64,000 bases of DNA from G965219965 sp965219965 (lineage in GTDB: Bacteria > Pseudomonadota > Alphaproteobacteria > RS24): assembly GCA_965219965.1 (NCBI GenBank), contig OZ244796.1, positions 434,001 to 498,000 of the forward strand, read 5' to 3'. Under the pieces are notes generated by a model. It did not search any database. It worked only from the letters and a program-made list of their open reading frames with translations, and was not told the DNA's origin. Shown piece by piece: positions 28,375-37,145 of this stretch. The stretch's first letter is position 1, and each line of letters begins with the position of its first letter. The position numbers and the translations under genes are program-made.

Positions 28375-29525
28375 GGGTTAATGAGCATGACTTTGCCATC
28401 TAAACAGGCCAAGCCAATTTGGCCATTTTTGAGCTTCAGTGCGTCTTGGCCGAAAACTTCATAACGCCAACCCGACATGGCTTTGACATCGGGCTTTTCA
28501 TCGCTGGCAATGCGCTCCAAATCCGCCACGCTGGCAATCAGCTTGGGAGCGACATTATTTTCCTCGCAACACCGCTTGAGCAGAACTTTAAGCAAATCCA
28601 CAAGCGGGGCAATGCCAGGTCGGTTTTCGGTGATTTTGGGCAAATCAGGCATATCTGATTTTTTGGTTTTCAGCCCTGTCGCAATGCAATCCAGTAGCCC
28701 GTTAAGCTGTTTTGATTTTGCATAGCCTTTTGGAATAGAGCGTAGCTTTTCCAGCGCGACTAAATCTTTCGGCCCTTGTAGGGCGATTTCGCGCACGGCC
28801 TCATCTTTCAAAATCCTCTGGCGCGGAATATTGCGTTGTTGGGCTTTTTCTTCGCGCCAAGCGGATACGGCAATTAGTGTTCCCATCACATGCGGCCTAT
28901 GGTCTTGCATACGCATCCGTTTCCACGCACGTTCGGGGCGTTGGGCGTAAATTTCTGGATTGGTGAGCGTGGCCATTTCTTCAGCTACCCATTCTGCCCG
29001 CCCTGTAGTGGCCAGCTGGGCTTCCAATTCTTCAAAAATCACGCGTAAATGGGTGACATCGCCCAGCGCATAGGTTAGCTGCTTGTCGGTCAAAGGCCGC
29101 CGCGCCCAATCGGTAAAGCGCGAGCCTTTATCAACGGTTTGCTTGGCGACTTTACGCACCAGCGTTTCATAGCCTGCCGCATCACCAAAGCCACACACCA
29201 TGGCCATGACTTGCGTATCCATGAGCGGTGCGGGGATAAGCCCACCCGCTTCTTTGTGGAAAATCTCAATATCTTGCCGACAGCCATGCATGACTTTCAG
29301 TGTGTCTTTATCGCGCAAAAGGTCAAAAAATGGACTTAAATCGTCTAATGTCTCAGCCAAGGGGTCAATCAGCACCTCAAAATCTGGCATGGCCATCTGT
29401 ATCAGGCAGAGTTTCGGCCAAAAGGTCGTCTCACGCATGAATTCCGTATCAATGGTGATATAACGGGATGTTTTGAACTGAGCGCAGATTTGCACCAAAG
29501 AATCATTGTCTGTAATTATTTTCAT
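28371..29525 (-). CDS. rnd: Ribonuclease D
   Basis: 3'-5' exoribonuclease involved in tRNA 3'-end maturation. From ATG 29525 the protein has 384 residues and begins with the exonuclease domain: TIDTEFMRE (ExoI Asp/Glu), HGCRQDIEIFHK (ExoII) and YALGDVTHL (ExoIII Tyr/Asp). HRDC-type helical regions follow. The open frame extends upstream to 29741 but those 72 residues are unlike the family. It is convergent with ppx (stops overlap) and divergent from aspS. Confidence 0.94.
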   Translation of the reverse strand: MKIITDNDSLVQICAQFKTSRYITIDTEFMRETTFWPKLCLIQMAMPDFEVLIDPLAETLDDLSPFFDLLRDKDTLKVMHGCRQDIEIFHKEAGGLIPAPLMDTQVMAMVCGFGDAAGYETLVRKVAKQTVDKGSRFTDWARRPLTDKQLTYALGDVTHLRVIFEELEAQLATTGRAEWVAEEMATLTNPEIYAQRPERAWKRMRMQDHRPHVMGTLIAVSAWREEKAQQRNIPRQRILKDEAVREIALQGPKDLVALEKLRSIPKGYAKSKQLNGLLDCIATGLKTKKSDMPDLPKITENRPGIAPLVDLLKVLLKRCCEENNVAPKLIASVADLERIASDEKPDVKAMSGWRYEVFGQDALKLKNGQIGLACLDGKVMLINP

Positions 29526-29568
29526 GTCGGCCTTATACCTTATCTGGGGGGCATGAAAAAGGGCGGCT

Positions 29569-29597
29569 TTTACACCCCCAAATATGTGGGATACATA
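29569..29597 (+). promoter_or_regulatory. Candidate promoter for aspS
   Basis: TTTACA (29569-29574) and TACATA (29592-29597) are separated by 17 bp in the rnd/aspS divergent gap. Between this and aspS lie two copies of ATATGAGAT (29595-29603 and 29609-29617) and the inverted repeat ATTGAC-N5-GTCAAT (29618-29634). Assigned by eye. Confidence 0.33.
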
Positions 29598-29680
29598 TGA
29601 GATGGTATATATGAGATATTGACAAATCGTCAATAAGGGTGTGAGTTCCGCCCCATCACTTGGTTTCATCGGGGTTTTAC

Positions 29681-31507
29681 ATGTCTGGCACAGAGGAAAA
29701 TCAGACCGAACATCTCTATCGCACGCATCATTGCGGGGCATTGCGTGGCACGGATACAGGCCAGCAAGTGCGCCTGTCGGGCTGGGTGCATCGCAAGCGC
29801 GATCATGGCGGGCTACTTTTTATTGACCTGCGCGACCATTACGGACTGACGCAATTAGTCATTGAACCAGAAAGCCCGCATTTTGCCGCTGCCGAAACCG
29901 TGCGAGCGGAAAGCGTGATTACAGTGGCAGGCAAAGTTGTGGCGCGTGATGAGGAAGCACTCAACCCTAATTTGCCAACAGGCGAAATTGAGGTTTATTT
30001 AAGCGATTTTGTTGTACAATCACCAGCAGGTGATTTGCCTTTGCCTGTTTTCGGTGAGCCAGAATATCCAGAAGATATTCGCTTGCGCTATCGATTTTTG
30101 GATTTACGCCGCGAAACATTGCACAGAAATATTATTTTACGCAGTCAAATTATTGCTTCCCTGCGCCAGCGTATGACCGAGCAGGGTTTTACAGAATATC
30201 AAACGCCGATTTTAACGGCATCTTCGCCAGAAGGGGCACGGGATTTTCTTGTGCCATCGCGCTTGCATCCAGGAAAATTTTATGCTTTGCCGCAAGCCCC
30301 GCAACAATTCAAACAATTATTAATGGTAGCTGGTTTTGACCGCTATTTTCAAATCGCACCATGTTTTAGAGATGAAGATTCCCGTGCCGATCGTTCGCCA
30401 GGTGAATTTTATCAGCTTGATATTGAGATGAGCTTTGTCACACAAGAAGATGTATTCGCCGCTGTTGAACCGATTTTGCGCGATTTATTCACTGAGTTTG
30501 GCCAAACCCGTGCGGTGACAAAAAATTTCCCGCGTATCCCTTATGCTCAAGCCATGCAGAAATATGGCACGGATAAGCCAGATTTGCGGATTCCAATAGA
30601 AATGCAATCGGTCACAGATATTTTTAGCGGGTCGGGTTTTAAGATTTTCGCCGATATGATTGCCCGCGACGATAAAGTTGAGGTTTGGGCGATACCAGCC
30701 AAAACGGGCGGCAGTAGGACTTTTTGCGACCGGATGAATAGCTGGGCGCAAGATGAGGGGCAGGCGGGACTCGGCTACATTTTTTTCCGTGAAGGCGAAG
30801 GCGTTGGCCCCGTGGCGAAAAATATCGGCGCTGAGCGCACTGAGCAAATCCGCACCCAATTTAATCTTGAAAATGGCGATGCAGTTTTCTTCTGCGCTGG
30901 TTTGCCGAAAGATTTTGTTGATTTTGCAGGTCAAGCGCGGGTACGAATTGGCCGCGAACTAAAACTAATTGATGAAAACCAATTCGCCTTTTGCTGGATT
31001 GTTGATTTCCCCATGTATGAATTTGACGAAGTGGCGCGTAAAATTGATTTTTCTCATAATCCGTTTTCTATGCCGCAAGGGGGCATGGAGGCATTGGAAA
31101 ATAAAGATCCGTTGGATATTCTCGGCCAGCAATATGATATTGTGTGCAATGGTATTGAATTATCATCTGGTGCGATACGGAATCATAAGCCAGAAATTAT
31201 GCTTAAAGCGTTTGAAATTGCTGGATATAAGCCAGAAGAGGTAGAGCAGGAATTTGGCGGTATGCTCAATGCGTTCCGTTTTGGCGCACCACCTCATGGT
31301 GGCATTGCACCTGGCCTTGACCGCATTGTCATGTTGCTGGCTGGACAGGAAAATCTGCGTGAAGTGGTGGCTTTCCCAATGAATCAGCAGGCCGAGGACT
31401 TGCTTATGCAAGCTCCATCCGCACCGAGTAATGCCCAGCTGCGTGACCTGCATCTGCGCCTGATAGAGCCGAAAGACAAAAAAGAGGCGAAAAAATCAGA
31501 TGACTAA
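29681..31507 (+). CDS. aspS: Aspartate-tRNA ligase
   Basis: Class II synthetase charging tRNA-Asp (possibly also tRNA-Asn, as in many bacteria lacking AsnRS). It has 608 residues from ATG 29681; a TTG at 29660 would add seven unlikely residues. Order: OB-fold anticodon domain ([25 protein letters not shown]), motif 2 ([24 protein letters not shown]), the bacterial GAD insertion (about 300-420), and motif 3 ([16 protein letters not shown]). First of a plus-strand run with the NDUFA12-like, mlaD and DUF2155 genes. Confidence 0.97.
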   Translation: MSGTEENQTEHLYRTHHCGALRGTDTGQQVRLSGWVHRKRDHGGLLFIDLRDHYGLTQLVIEPESPHFAAAETVRAESVITVAGKVVARDEEALNPNLPTGEIEVYLSDFVVQSPAGDLPLPVFGEPEYPEDIRLRYRFLDLRRETLHRNIILRSQIIASLRQRMTEQGFTEYQTPILTASSPEGARDFLVPSRLHPGKFYALPQAPQQFKQLLMVAGFDRYFQIAPCFRDEDSRADRSPGEFYQLDIEMSFVTQEDVFAAVEPILRDLFTEFGQTRAVTKNFPRIPYAQAMQKYGTDKPDLRIPIEMQSVTDIFSGSGFKIFADMIARDDKVEVWAIPAKTGGSRTFCDRMNSWAQDEGQAGLGYIFFREGEGVGPVAKNIGAERTEQIRTQFNLENGDAVFFCAGLPKDFVDFAGQARVRIGRELKLIDENQFAFCWIVDFPMYEFDEVARKIDFSHNPFSMPQGGMEALENKDPLDILGQQYDIVCNGIELSSGAIRNHKPEIMLKAFEIAGYKPEEVEQEFGGMLNAFRFGAPPHGGIAPGLDRIVMLLAGQENLREVVAFPMNQQAEDLLMQAPSAPSNAQLRDLHLRLIEPKDKKEAKKSDD

Positions 31508-31567
31508 CATACGAAGCGGTGCGATAGTATGGGCAGATTGGCAATTTCTAAGCCCAAAGGTAGTCAA

Positions 31568-31969
31568 ATGAAATTTTTGCGGTTCATTTTTACATGGTGG
31601 CACGGCCAAACTTTTGGTACCGCGCTTTTTACTTTGCGTCGTGGTAAATTGGTCGGTACAGATGGGCAGGGCAATAAATATTATGTGGACAAAAAGGGAC
31701 GGTCTATTAATGGCAAGCCGCGCCGTTGGGTAATTTTTAATGGCGATGTAGAAGCCTCACGTGTGCCGCCTGAATGGCATGGCTGGTTGCATTATACGGT
31801 GGATGAAACACCGCTTGACTCACTACCCATCCGCAAAGACTGGCATCAGCCGCATCAGATCAACCAAACGGGATTGGACACAGCTTATCAGCCCGATGGT
31901 AGCCTGCTTGACACTCAAAAAACGCAAAAGGTAGGCAATGGGGATTATGAGGCATGGTCGCCGAAATAG
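31568..31969 (+). CDS. NDUFA12-family complex I protein
   Basis: Small protein related to the mitochondrial complex I accessory subunit NDUFA12 (B17.2). The 133 residues from ATG 31568 begin MKFLRFIFTWWHGQTFGT and carry the family's LVGTDGQGNKYYVDKKG, RRWVIFNGDVEASRVPPEWHGWLHY blocks. NDUFA12-like proteins are an alphaproteobacterial/mitochondrial trait. The nuo genes are not in the window. It is followed by mlaD and DUF2155, a usual alphaproteobacterial trio. Confidence 0.93.
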   Translation: MKFLRFIFTWWHGQTFGTALFTLRRGKLVGTDGQGNKYYVDKKGRSINGKPRRWVIFNGDVEASRVPPEWHGWLHYTVDETPLDSLPIRKDWHQPHQINQTGLDTAYQPDGSLLDTQKTQKVGNGDYEAWSPK

Positions 31970-32023
31970 ATCGAATCTTGTAAGTTGGACAAAGGCAGAG
32001 GCAGGGAAGCAATAGGAGACAAA

Positions 32024-32482
32024 ATGAAAAATAATGTGCTTGAAACGCTTATCGGCACGATTGTTCTAGTGTTGTCAGTGGCGTTTGTTCTTTATGGTTA
32101 TCGGGTTTCGGATGTTGCCCCTAAGCATGGCTATGTGCTAAACGCCGCTTTTGATCGCATAGATGGTTTGAGCATCGGCTCAGATGTGCGCCTATCAGGC
32201 ATTAAAATTGGCACAGTTTTGGCGCAGGAAATCAATCCAGAAACATTTGAAGCTAAAGTTCAGCTTGCCATTCAAAGCGATATTATGTTGCCTGAAGATA
32301 CGGGCGCGAAAATCGCCATGGAAGGGCTGTTGGGCGGCACTTATATTTCCCTAACGCCAGGCGGCAGTGAAGAATTTTTAACTGATGGCGATGATTTAAC
32401 ATATACGCAAGGCGCGGTTGATTTTATCAATCTCGTATCTCAAGCTCTGTTCACGGCCAAGGAAAATGACGCGACCCAATAG
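32024..32482 (+). CDS. mlaD: MCE-domain lipid transport protein MlaD
   Basis: Substrate-binding component of the phospholipid transport system that keeps outer-membrane lipid asymmetry. The 152 residues from ATG 32024 (TAGGAGAC upstream) have a signal anchor (LIGTIVLVLSVAFVLYGY) and one MCE domain (AAFDRIDGLSIGSDVRLSGIKIG, ending LLGGTYISLTPGGSEEFL). The other mla genes are not nearby, so the complex must be encoded elsewhere. It overlaps the DUF2155 gene by 17 bp. Confidence 0.92.
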   Translation: MKNNVLETLIGTIVLVLSVAFVLYGYRVSDVAPKHGYVLNAAFDRIDGLSIGSDVRLSGIKIGTVLAQEINPETFEAKVQLAIQSDIMLPEDTGAKIAMEGLLGGTYISLTPGGSEEFLTDGDDLTYTQGAVDFINLVSQALFTAKENDATQ

Positions 32483-32930
32483 GCGCAATAGGTTTTTGGC
32501 ATTTGTTTTTTGTGCTTTGCCAATTTTTCTTTTATGGCCGGACATAGCGCGTGCGCAAATTGCCACATTCAAAACATTAGATAAGGTTACTGGCAAAACG
32601 GCTTTGCTGAAATTGGAAGTTTTACAATCCGTCAGGCTCGGATCGTTGACTGTTACTTTGCGCTCTTGCCGTTCTACGCCGCCAGAAGAGCCACCAGAAA
32701 CCACCGCCTTTGTTGAAATTGACGATACGCGCCTGCAAGTAACAGAGCGCATTTTTACTGGCTGGATGTTTGCTTCAAGCCCAGGGCTAAATGCTTTGGA
32801 GCATCCAGTTTATGATTTATGGCCGATAAGTTGCAAAACCCAAACGGGTGCATTATTCACGGGCAAAAAAGAACAGGAAGGAGAAAAGCTGCCAGCCGCG
32901 TCGGGCGTACCAAATGCAGAGCAACCTTAA
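32466..32930 (+). CDS. DUF2155 exported protein
   Basis: Exported protein of 154 residues. ATG 32466 has AAGGA just upstream and lies inside the mlaD end; an earlier in-frame start (32418) would overlap more and precede the signal peptide (FLAFVFCALPIFLLWPDIARAQ). The core (LDKVTGKTALLKLEVLQSVRLGSL, then FTGWMFASSPGLNALEHPVYDLWPISC) matches DUF2155, of unknown function. The stop overlaps the convergent accC stop by 4 bp. In many alphaproteobacteria aat lies between accC and this gene; it is absent here. Confidence 0.88.
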   Translation: MTRPNRRNRFLAFVFCALPIFLLWPDIARAQIATFKTLDKVTGKTALLKLEVLQSVRLGSLTVTLRSCRSTPPEEPPETTAFVEIDDTRLQVTERIFTGWMFASSPGLNALEHPVYDLWPISCKTQTGALFTGKKEQEGEKLPAASGVPNAEQP

Positions 32931-34276
32931 TCATCTTGTAGGCTGTCGAGATATTGCTCCAGCCAGTGAATATCATAATTGGCTTGACGGAAATCTTCTT
33001 GCTCTAGCAGACTTTCAAAAAGCGGAATAGTGGTATTTACCCCGTCAATCACAAATTCACTTAGTGAACGCCGCAAACGCCTTAAACATTCATCACGGTC
33101 ACGGCCATGAATAATAAGCTTGCCGATAAGGCTGTCATAATGCGGTGGAATGCTATAGCCGCCATAAACGGCTGAGTCCATTCGTACGCCCAGCCCGCCT
33201 GGCGGGTGATAATGGTTAATTGTGCCAGGCGAGGGTGCAAATGTGCGGGCATTTTCGGCATTGATACGACATTCAACCGCATGGCCGTTAAATTTAACAT
33301 CTGCTTGTGTGAAGCTCATCTTTTCGCCTGCCGCAATGCGGATTTGCTCACGCACAAGGTCAAGGCCAGTAATCATTTCTGTTACTGGATGCTCCACCTG
33401 CAGGCGTGTGTTCATTTCAATGAAATAAAATTCGCCATTTTCATATAAAAATTCAACCGTGCCAACACCGCGATAGCCCAACCCCTTAATGGCGTGAGCG
33501 ACAATGCCGCCAATATCTTCACGCGCCGCTGTGTCCAAAACAGTGGAGGGGGCTTCTTCAAAAACCTTTTGGTGTCGTCTTTGCAAAGAGCAATCACGCT
33601 CGCCCAAATGCGCCACATTGCCATGCGTATCAGCAATGACTTGAATTTCAATATGGCGCGGCTGGCCGAGATATTTTTCAATATAAACTGCATCATCGCC
33701 AAAGGCGGCTTTGGCTTCACTGCGTGCAGTGGTAAAGGCTTCGCGCATTTCATCATTATTATTGGCCAGCTTCATGCCGCGTCCACCACCGCCAGCCGAG
33801 GCTTTAACCAATACCGGATAGCCGATTTTCTGCCCCAGTTTCGTGGCAGCTTTAACATCTTTGACTTCGCCATCTGAACCTGGCACAACTGGAATTCCTA
33901 GCTCTTTGACTTTATCCTTGGCGGCGATTTTGTCGCCCATTAAGCGGATATGGTCGCCTGTCGGCCCGATAAAGGTAATGCCATGCGCGTCTAGCACATC
34001 AACAAATTTAGCATTTTCCGACAAAAAACCATAGCCAGGATGCACTGCATCAGCATCGGTCACTTCACAAGCTGCGACAATAGCGGGGATACACAAATAG
34101 CTTTGCGTCGCAGAGGGCGGGCCAATGCACACGCTTTCATCAGCCATACGAACATGCATGGCGTTTTCATCTGCCGTGGAATGAATGGCCACTGTGGCAA
34201 TACCCATTTCCTGACAGGCGCGAATGACCCGAAGGGCAATTTCGCCGCGATTGGCTATGAGAACTTTAGAAATCAT
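32927..34276 (-). CDS. accC: Biotin carboxylase (acetyl-CoA carboxylase)
   Basis: ATP-grasp enzyme that carboxylates the biotin on AccB in the first step of fatty acid synthesis. The 449 residues begin MISKVLIANRGEIALRVIRA and contain the glycine-rich ATP loop KASAGGGGRGMKLA, the HIEIQVIAD and FIEMNTRLQVEHPVTE catalytic blocks. It follows accB by 8 bp on the minus strand, in the usual aroQ-accB-accC order. Confidence 0.98.
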   Translation of the reverse strand: MISKVLIANRGEIALRVIRACQEMGIATVAIHSTADENAMHVRMADESVCIGPPSATQSYLCIPAIVAACEVTDADAVHPGYGFLSENAKFVDVLDAHGITFIGPTGDHIRLMGDKIAAKDKVKELGIPVVPGSDGEVKDVKAATKLGQKIGYPVLVKASAGGGGRGMKLANNNDEMREAFTTARSEAKAAFGDDAVYIEKYLGQPRHIEIQVIADTHGNVAHLGERDCSLQRRHQKVFEEAPSTVLDTAAREDIGGIVAHAIKGLGYRGVGTVEFLYENGEFYFIEMNTRLQVEHPVTEMITGLDLVREQIRIAAGEKMSFTQADVKFNGHAVECRINAENARTFAPSPGTINHYHPPGGLGVRMDSAVYGGYSIPPHYDSLIGKLIIHGRDRDECLRRLRRSLSEFVIDGVNTTIPLFESLLEQEDFRQANYDIHWLEQYLDSLQDD

Positions 34277-34284
34277 CGCTGTGC

Positions 34285-34776
34285 CTAGTCAATGATGGCC
34301 AAGGCTTCGCCAAATTCAACTGGCTGGCCATCGGAAATGCAAATTTTGCTAATCTTGCCGCTTTTATGCGCGGTGATTGGGTTCATAGTTTTCATGGCTT
34401 CAACAATGAATAGGGTTTGACCTTCGCTTACCGTGTCACCAGTTTTGCAAAAAGCTGCTGCACCAGGTTCAGGTGCGAGATAGGCTGTGCCGACCATGGG
34501 CGATGTCACCGCGCCTGGATGGTTGGATAAATCTTCTCCGCCATCACTGCTGGCCTCTGCGGTAGGTGCCGCGGGTGGGGCAGATGGTGCGGCAGGGGCG
34601 ATAGCTCCTGTGCTGGCCACGGGGCTACCAGCCGCCGTCATCTGGCGGGCAACACGGATGCGCGTGCCATTATTTTCAATTTCAATTTCCGACAAATTGG
34701 TTTCGTCAAGCAATTTTGCCAGCTCACGAATTTTCTTGCTGTCGGATTCACGGGTTTTTTTGCTGTTAGCTGTCAT
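34285..34776 (-). CDS. accB: Biotin carboxyl carrier protein
   Basis: Carries biotin between biotin carboxylase and carboxyltransferase. It has 163 residues from ATG 34776; an upstream start at 34815 would overlap aroQ and add 13 unlikely residues. An N-terminal helix is followed by an Ala/Pro-rich linker (about 55-85) and a C-terminal biotinyl domain with the modified Lys in VEAMKTMNPI. The biotin site reads EAMKT rather than the commoner EAMKM/L. Confidence 0.97.
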   Translation of the reverse strand: MTANSKKTRESDSKKIRELAKLLDETNLSEIEIENNGTRIRVARQMTAAGSPVASTGAIAPAAPSAPPAAPTAEASSDGGEDLSNHPGAVTSPMVGTAYLAPEPGAAAFCKTGDTVSEGQTLFIVEAMKTMNPITAHKSGKISKICISDGQPVEFGEALAIID

Positions 34777-34789
34777 GAAATTCCCTTTC

Positions 34790-35224
34790 CTATGGATCAG
34801 TATGAAGACTATCAATGGCCATCACATATCCTTGTGCACCGAAGCCGCAAATTAAACCCTTAGCGGCGGCGGAAATATAGGAGTGATGACGAAAAGCTTC
34901 GCGTTGAAACAAATTGGACAAATGCACCTCAATAATTGGAATGTCTAAAGTTTTAAGCGCATCTAGCAGTGCCACAGAAGTATGCGTATAAGCACCAGCA
35001 TTGATAATCAGCGCTTCGCCTTCACGGCCTGCTTGCTGGATAATATCAACCATTTTCCCCTCATCATTTGATTGGTGGAAGGAAATGGTTTGATTATATT
35101 TCTCAGCTTGGGCGGCACATATTTTTTCAATATCGCTCAGCGTCGTCGTGCCGTAAATTTCTGGCTCCCTCTGGCCGAGCAGATTGAGATTTGGCCCGTT
35201 CAAAATATAAATTGGTTTTCCCAT
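34790..35224 (-). CDS. aroQ: 3-dehydroquinate dehydratase, type II
   Basis: Third step of the shikimate pathway. The 144 residues have the N-terminal ILNGPNLNLLGQREPEIYG (active-site Arg and Tyr), SNDEGKMVDIIQ, INAGAYTHTSVALLDAL and the HLSN motif typical of the dodecameric type II enzyme. It lies 13 bp upstream of accB. The divergent thiS-thiG pair starts 181 bp away. Confidence 0.97.
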   Translation of the reverse strand: MGKPIYILNGPNLNLLGQREPEIYGTTTLSDIEKICAAQAEKYNQTISFHQSNDEGKMVDIIQQAGREGEALIINAGAYTHTSVALLDALKTLDIPIIEVHLSNLFQREAFRHHSYISAAAKGLICGFGAQGYVMAIDSLHTDP

Positions 35225-35341
35225 GCCCCCTTATAGCCTGATTGGGCGGGGTGTTAATATGAAAAAACACTTTTCGGACAGCTTTTCGCCTTTTCACGCG
35301 CCTTCTTATGGGGTTCTCAGATGGACGCAGGAAATTGGGGC

Positions 35342-35370
35342 TTGAAAAATCACGCTGTAAGGCACATTAT
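35342..35370 (+). promoter_or_regulatory. Candidate promoter for thiS-thiG
   Basis: TTGAAA (35342-35347) and CATTAT (35365-35370) are separated by 17 bp and end 35 bp before the thiS ATG. The implied leader of about 29 nt would be too short to hold a TPP riboswitch. Assigned by eye. Confidence 0.4.
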
Positions 35371-35405
35371 CAGCCAAGTGCAAACATATCTCTTGCGGGG
35401 TTCTC

Positions 35406-35606
35406 ATGCAGATAATGGTTAATGGCGAAGCGAAGAAATTAACAGCAGGCATGAGCGTAGCGGGTCTGATTGAGTCCTTTGGCCTTATACCGCAAAAACT
35501 CGCCGTGGAGCGCAATTTGGAAATTGTTCCCAAATCGGCTTATGAAACACTGCTGCTGGAAGAGGGCGACAGGGTTGAAATTGTTCATTTTATCGGCGGG
35601 GGCTAA
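35406..35606 (+). CDS. thiS: Thiamine sulfur carrier protein ThiS
   Basis: Ubiquitin-like carrier that delivers sulfur as a C-terminal thiocarboxylate for thiazole formation. The 66 residues start MQIMVNGEAKKLTAGMSVA and end VEIVHFIGGG, with the diglycine tail that is adenylated and thiolated. It lies 5 bp before thiG, its partner. No other thiamine synthesis gene is in the window. Confidence 0.95.
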   Translation: MQIMVNGEAKKLTAGMSVAGLIESFGLIPQKLAVERNLEIVPKSAYETLLLEEGDRVEIVHFIGGG

Positions 35607-35611
35607 GCTGA

Positions 35612-36409
35612 ATGGCGGAAAAAAATAAAAATGCACTATCCGATGCACCACTTGACATTGCTGGACGGAAATTTACTTCACGTCTGATTATTGGCACGGG
35701 CAAATATACCGATTACGCGCAAAATGCCGCTGCGGCGGAAGCATCTGGTGCGGAAATTGTCACTGTGGCCATTCGGCGGGTGAATTTATCCGACCCTAAC
35801 CAACCCATGTTGGTGGATTATGTGTCGCCAGAAAAATATACTTTTCTGCCCAATACGGCGGGCTGTTTTACGGGCGAAGATGCTGTGCGTACACTTCGCC
35901 TTGCGCGGGAAGCGGGCGGCTGGGATTTAGTGAAGCTAGAAGTTTTGGGCGACGAAAAAACTCTTTATCCGAATATGCCCGAAACCTTGCGAGCAGCGGA
36001 AATGCTGCTTAAAGATGGTTTTGAGGTGATGGTTTATTGCAGTGATGATCCGATTATGGCCAAAGAGCTGGAAGAAATGGGCTGTTGCGCCATTATGCCG
36101 CTTGGTGCCCCGATTGGTTCAGGGCTGGGGATTCAAAATGCTGTAAATATTCGGCTGATTGTTGAGCAATGCCAAGTGCCCGTGCTGGTAGATGCGGGCG
36201 TTGGCACGGCTTCAGATGCAGCTATTGCTATGGAGCTTGGCTGTGATGGTGTGCTACTCAACACAGCCATTGCCGAAGCGCGCGACCCAGTTGCTATGGC
36301 AGTGGCGATGAAACATGCTGTTATTGCTGGCCGCCATGCCTATTTGGCAGGCCGAATGGTGAAAAAAACCTATGCCGATCCTAGTTCACCGCTTGCGGGT
36401 TTAATTTAG
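35612..36409 (+). CDS. thiG: Thiazole synthase ThiG
   Basis: Condenses DXP, ThiS-thiocarboxylate and dehydroglycine (or iminoglycine) to the thiazole of thiamine. The 265-residue TIM barrel has [13 protein letters not shown] near the start, Schiff-base Lys in [10 protein letters not shown] and the phosphate-binding [17 protein letters not shown] or nearby start 35612 with the ThiS stop 5 bp upstream. The stop overlaps the convergent DsbA-like gene by 9 bp. Confidence 0.96.
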   Translation: MAEKNKNALSDAPLDIAGRKFTSRLIIGTGKYTDYAQNAAAAEASGAEIVTVAIRRVNLSDPNQPMLVDYVSPEKYTFLPNTAGCFTGEDAVRTLRLAREAGGWDLVKLEVLGDEKTLYPNMPETLRAAEMLLKDGFEVMVYCSDDPIMAKELEEMGCCAIMPLGAPIGSGLGIQNAVNIRLIVEQCQVPVLVDAGVGTASDAAIAMELGCDGVLLNTAIAEARDPVAMAVAMKHAVIAGRHAYLAGRMVKKTYADPSSPLAGLI

Positions 36410-37138
36410 AGCTGCTTGTCGAGCCGTATCAATGGCCTGTTGCAAATCTTCATAAGATAATGCGCCCGGATAAAGCTTATCATTGATAATAAAAGTAGGC
36501 GTGCCGCTAATGCCAAGCGTGCGGGCGAGTTTCAATGTGTCGTCAATATGTTGTTGAACGTCTTTTTGTTTGCCAAGACGGGTGATTTTGTCGCCGCTCA
36601 GCCTATGCGCCCCTAAAATATCATTAAACACTTCTGGTGCTAATTGGCGGCGGCTTTCAAGGAAACTTTGGTGAATGTCAAAATATTTGCCACTCTTTTT
36701 AGCTGCTAGCGCAATTTGTGCTGCTTGGCGTGAGCTTGCGCCGAGAATTGGCATTTCTTTGAACACCACCCGCACATCGCTATTTTTCTGAATGGCTTCA
36801 AGAAGGACAGGAAAGCTACGCTTACAATAGCCACAATTATAATCAAAAAATTCCACAATGGTCACTGATGCATCGGTGTGGCCAATCACATAATCGCGCT
36901 TATCACGGTATAATTTGTCGGCGTTTTTTTCAATTTCTGCTTGGGAGCGGCGCGTGTCTTCCGATTGCATATAATCTTGCATATTTTCCAATGCGCGATA
37001 CAAAATCGCTGGATTATCCATAAGGAATTTTTCAATCTCGGCATTGACAGATCCCGTTTCAGCACGCGCTATGTTCAGCGCAAAGCTGGTGAATAAAAAC
37101 AACAGGGTTAAAAAGAGGTGGGGGGTTGTATGTAACAT
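36401..37138 (-). CDS. DsbA-family thiol:disulfide oxidoreductase
   Basis: Exported thioredoxin-fold protein, 245 residues from ATG 37138. Signal peptide [19 protein letters not shown], then a helical N-terminal extension (about 30-85), then the redox site [14 protein letters not shown] with Cys102/Cys105. The cis-Pro region is [10 protein letters not shown]. The pattern resembles Com1/ScsC-type members rather than classical DsbA. It follows the M48 protease gene by 7 bp on the minus strand. Confidence 0.9.
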   Translation of the reverse strand: MLHTTPHLFLTLLFLFTSFALNIARAETGSVNAEIEKFLMDNPAILYRALENMQDYMQSEDTRRSQAEIEKNADKLYRDKRDYVIGHTDASVTIVEFFDYNCGYCKRSFPVLLEAIQKNSDVRVVFKEMPILGASSRQAAQIALAAKKSGKYFDIHQSFLESRRQLAPEVFNDILGAHRLSGDKITRLGKQKDVQQHIDDTLKLARTLGISGTPTFIINDKLYPGALSYEDLQQAIDTARQAALN

Positions 37139-37145
37139 GAAAATC

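Noticed and set aside
35280..35410. TPP riboswitch upstream of thiS
   Set aside because: GGGGTTCTCAGATGG at 35310 recalls CTGAGA, but the conserved thi-box elements are absent and the candidate promoter leaves a leader of only about 29 nt.
35321..35422. 33-codon frame overlapping the thiS start, with a 10-bp repeat (GGGGTTCTCA at 35310 and 35397)
   Set aside because: Composition and residues suggest no leader-peptide function, and the candidate promoter lies inside it.
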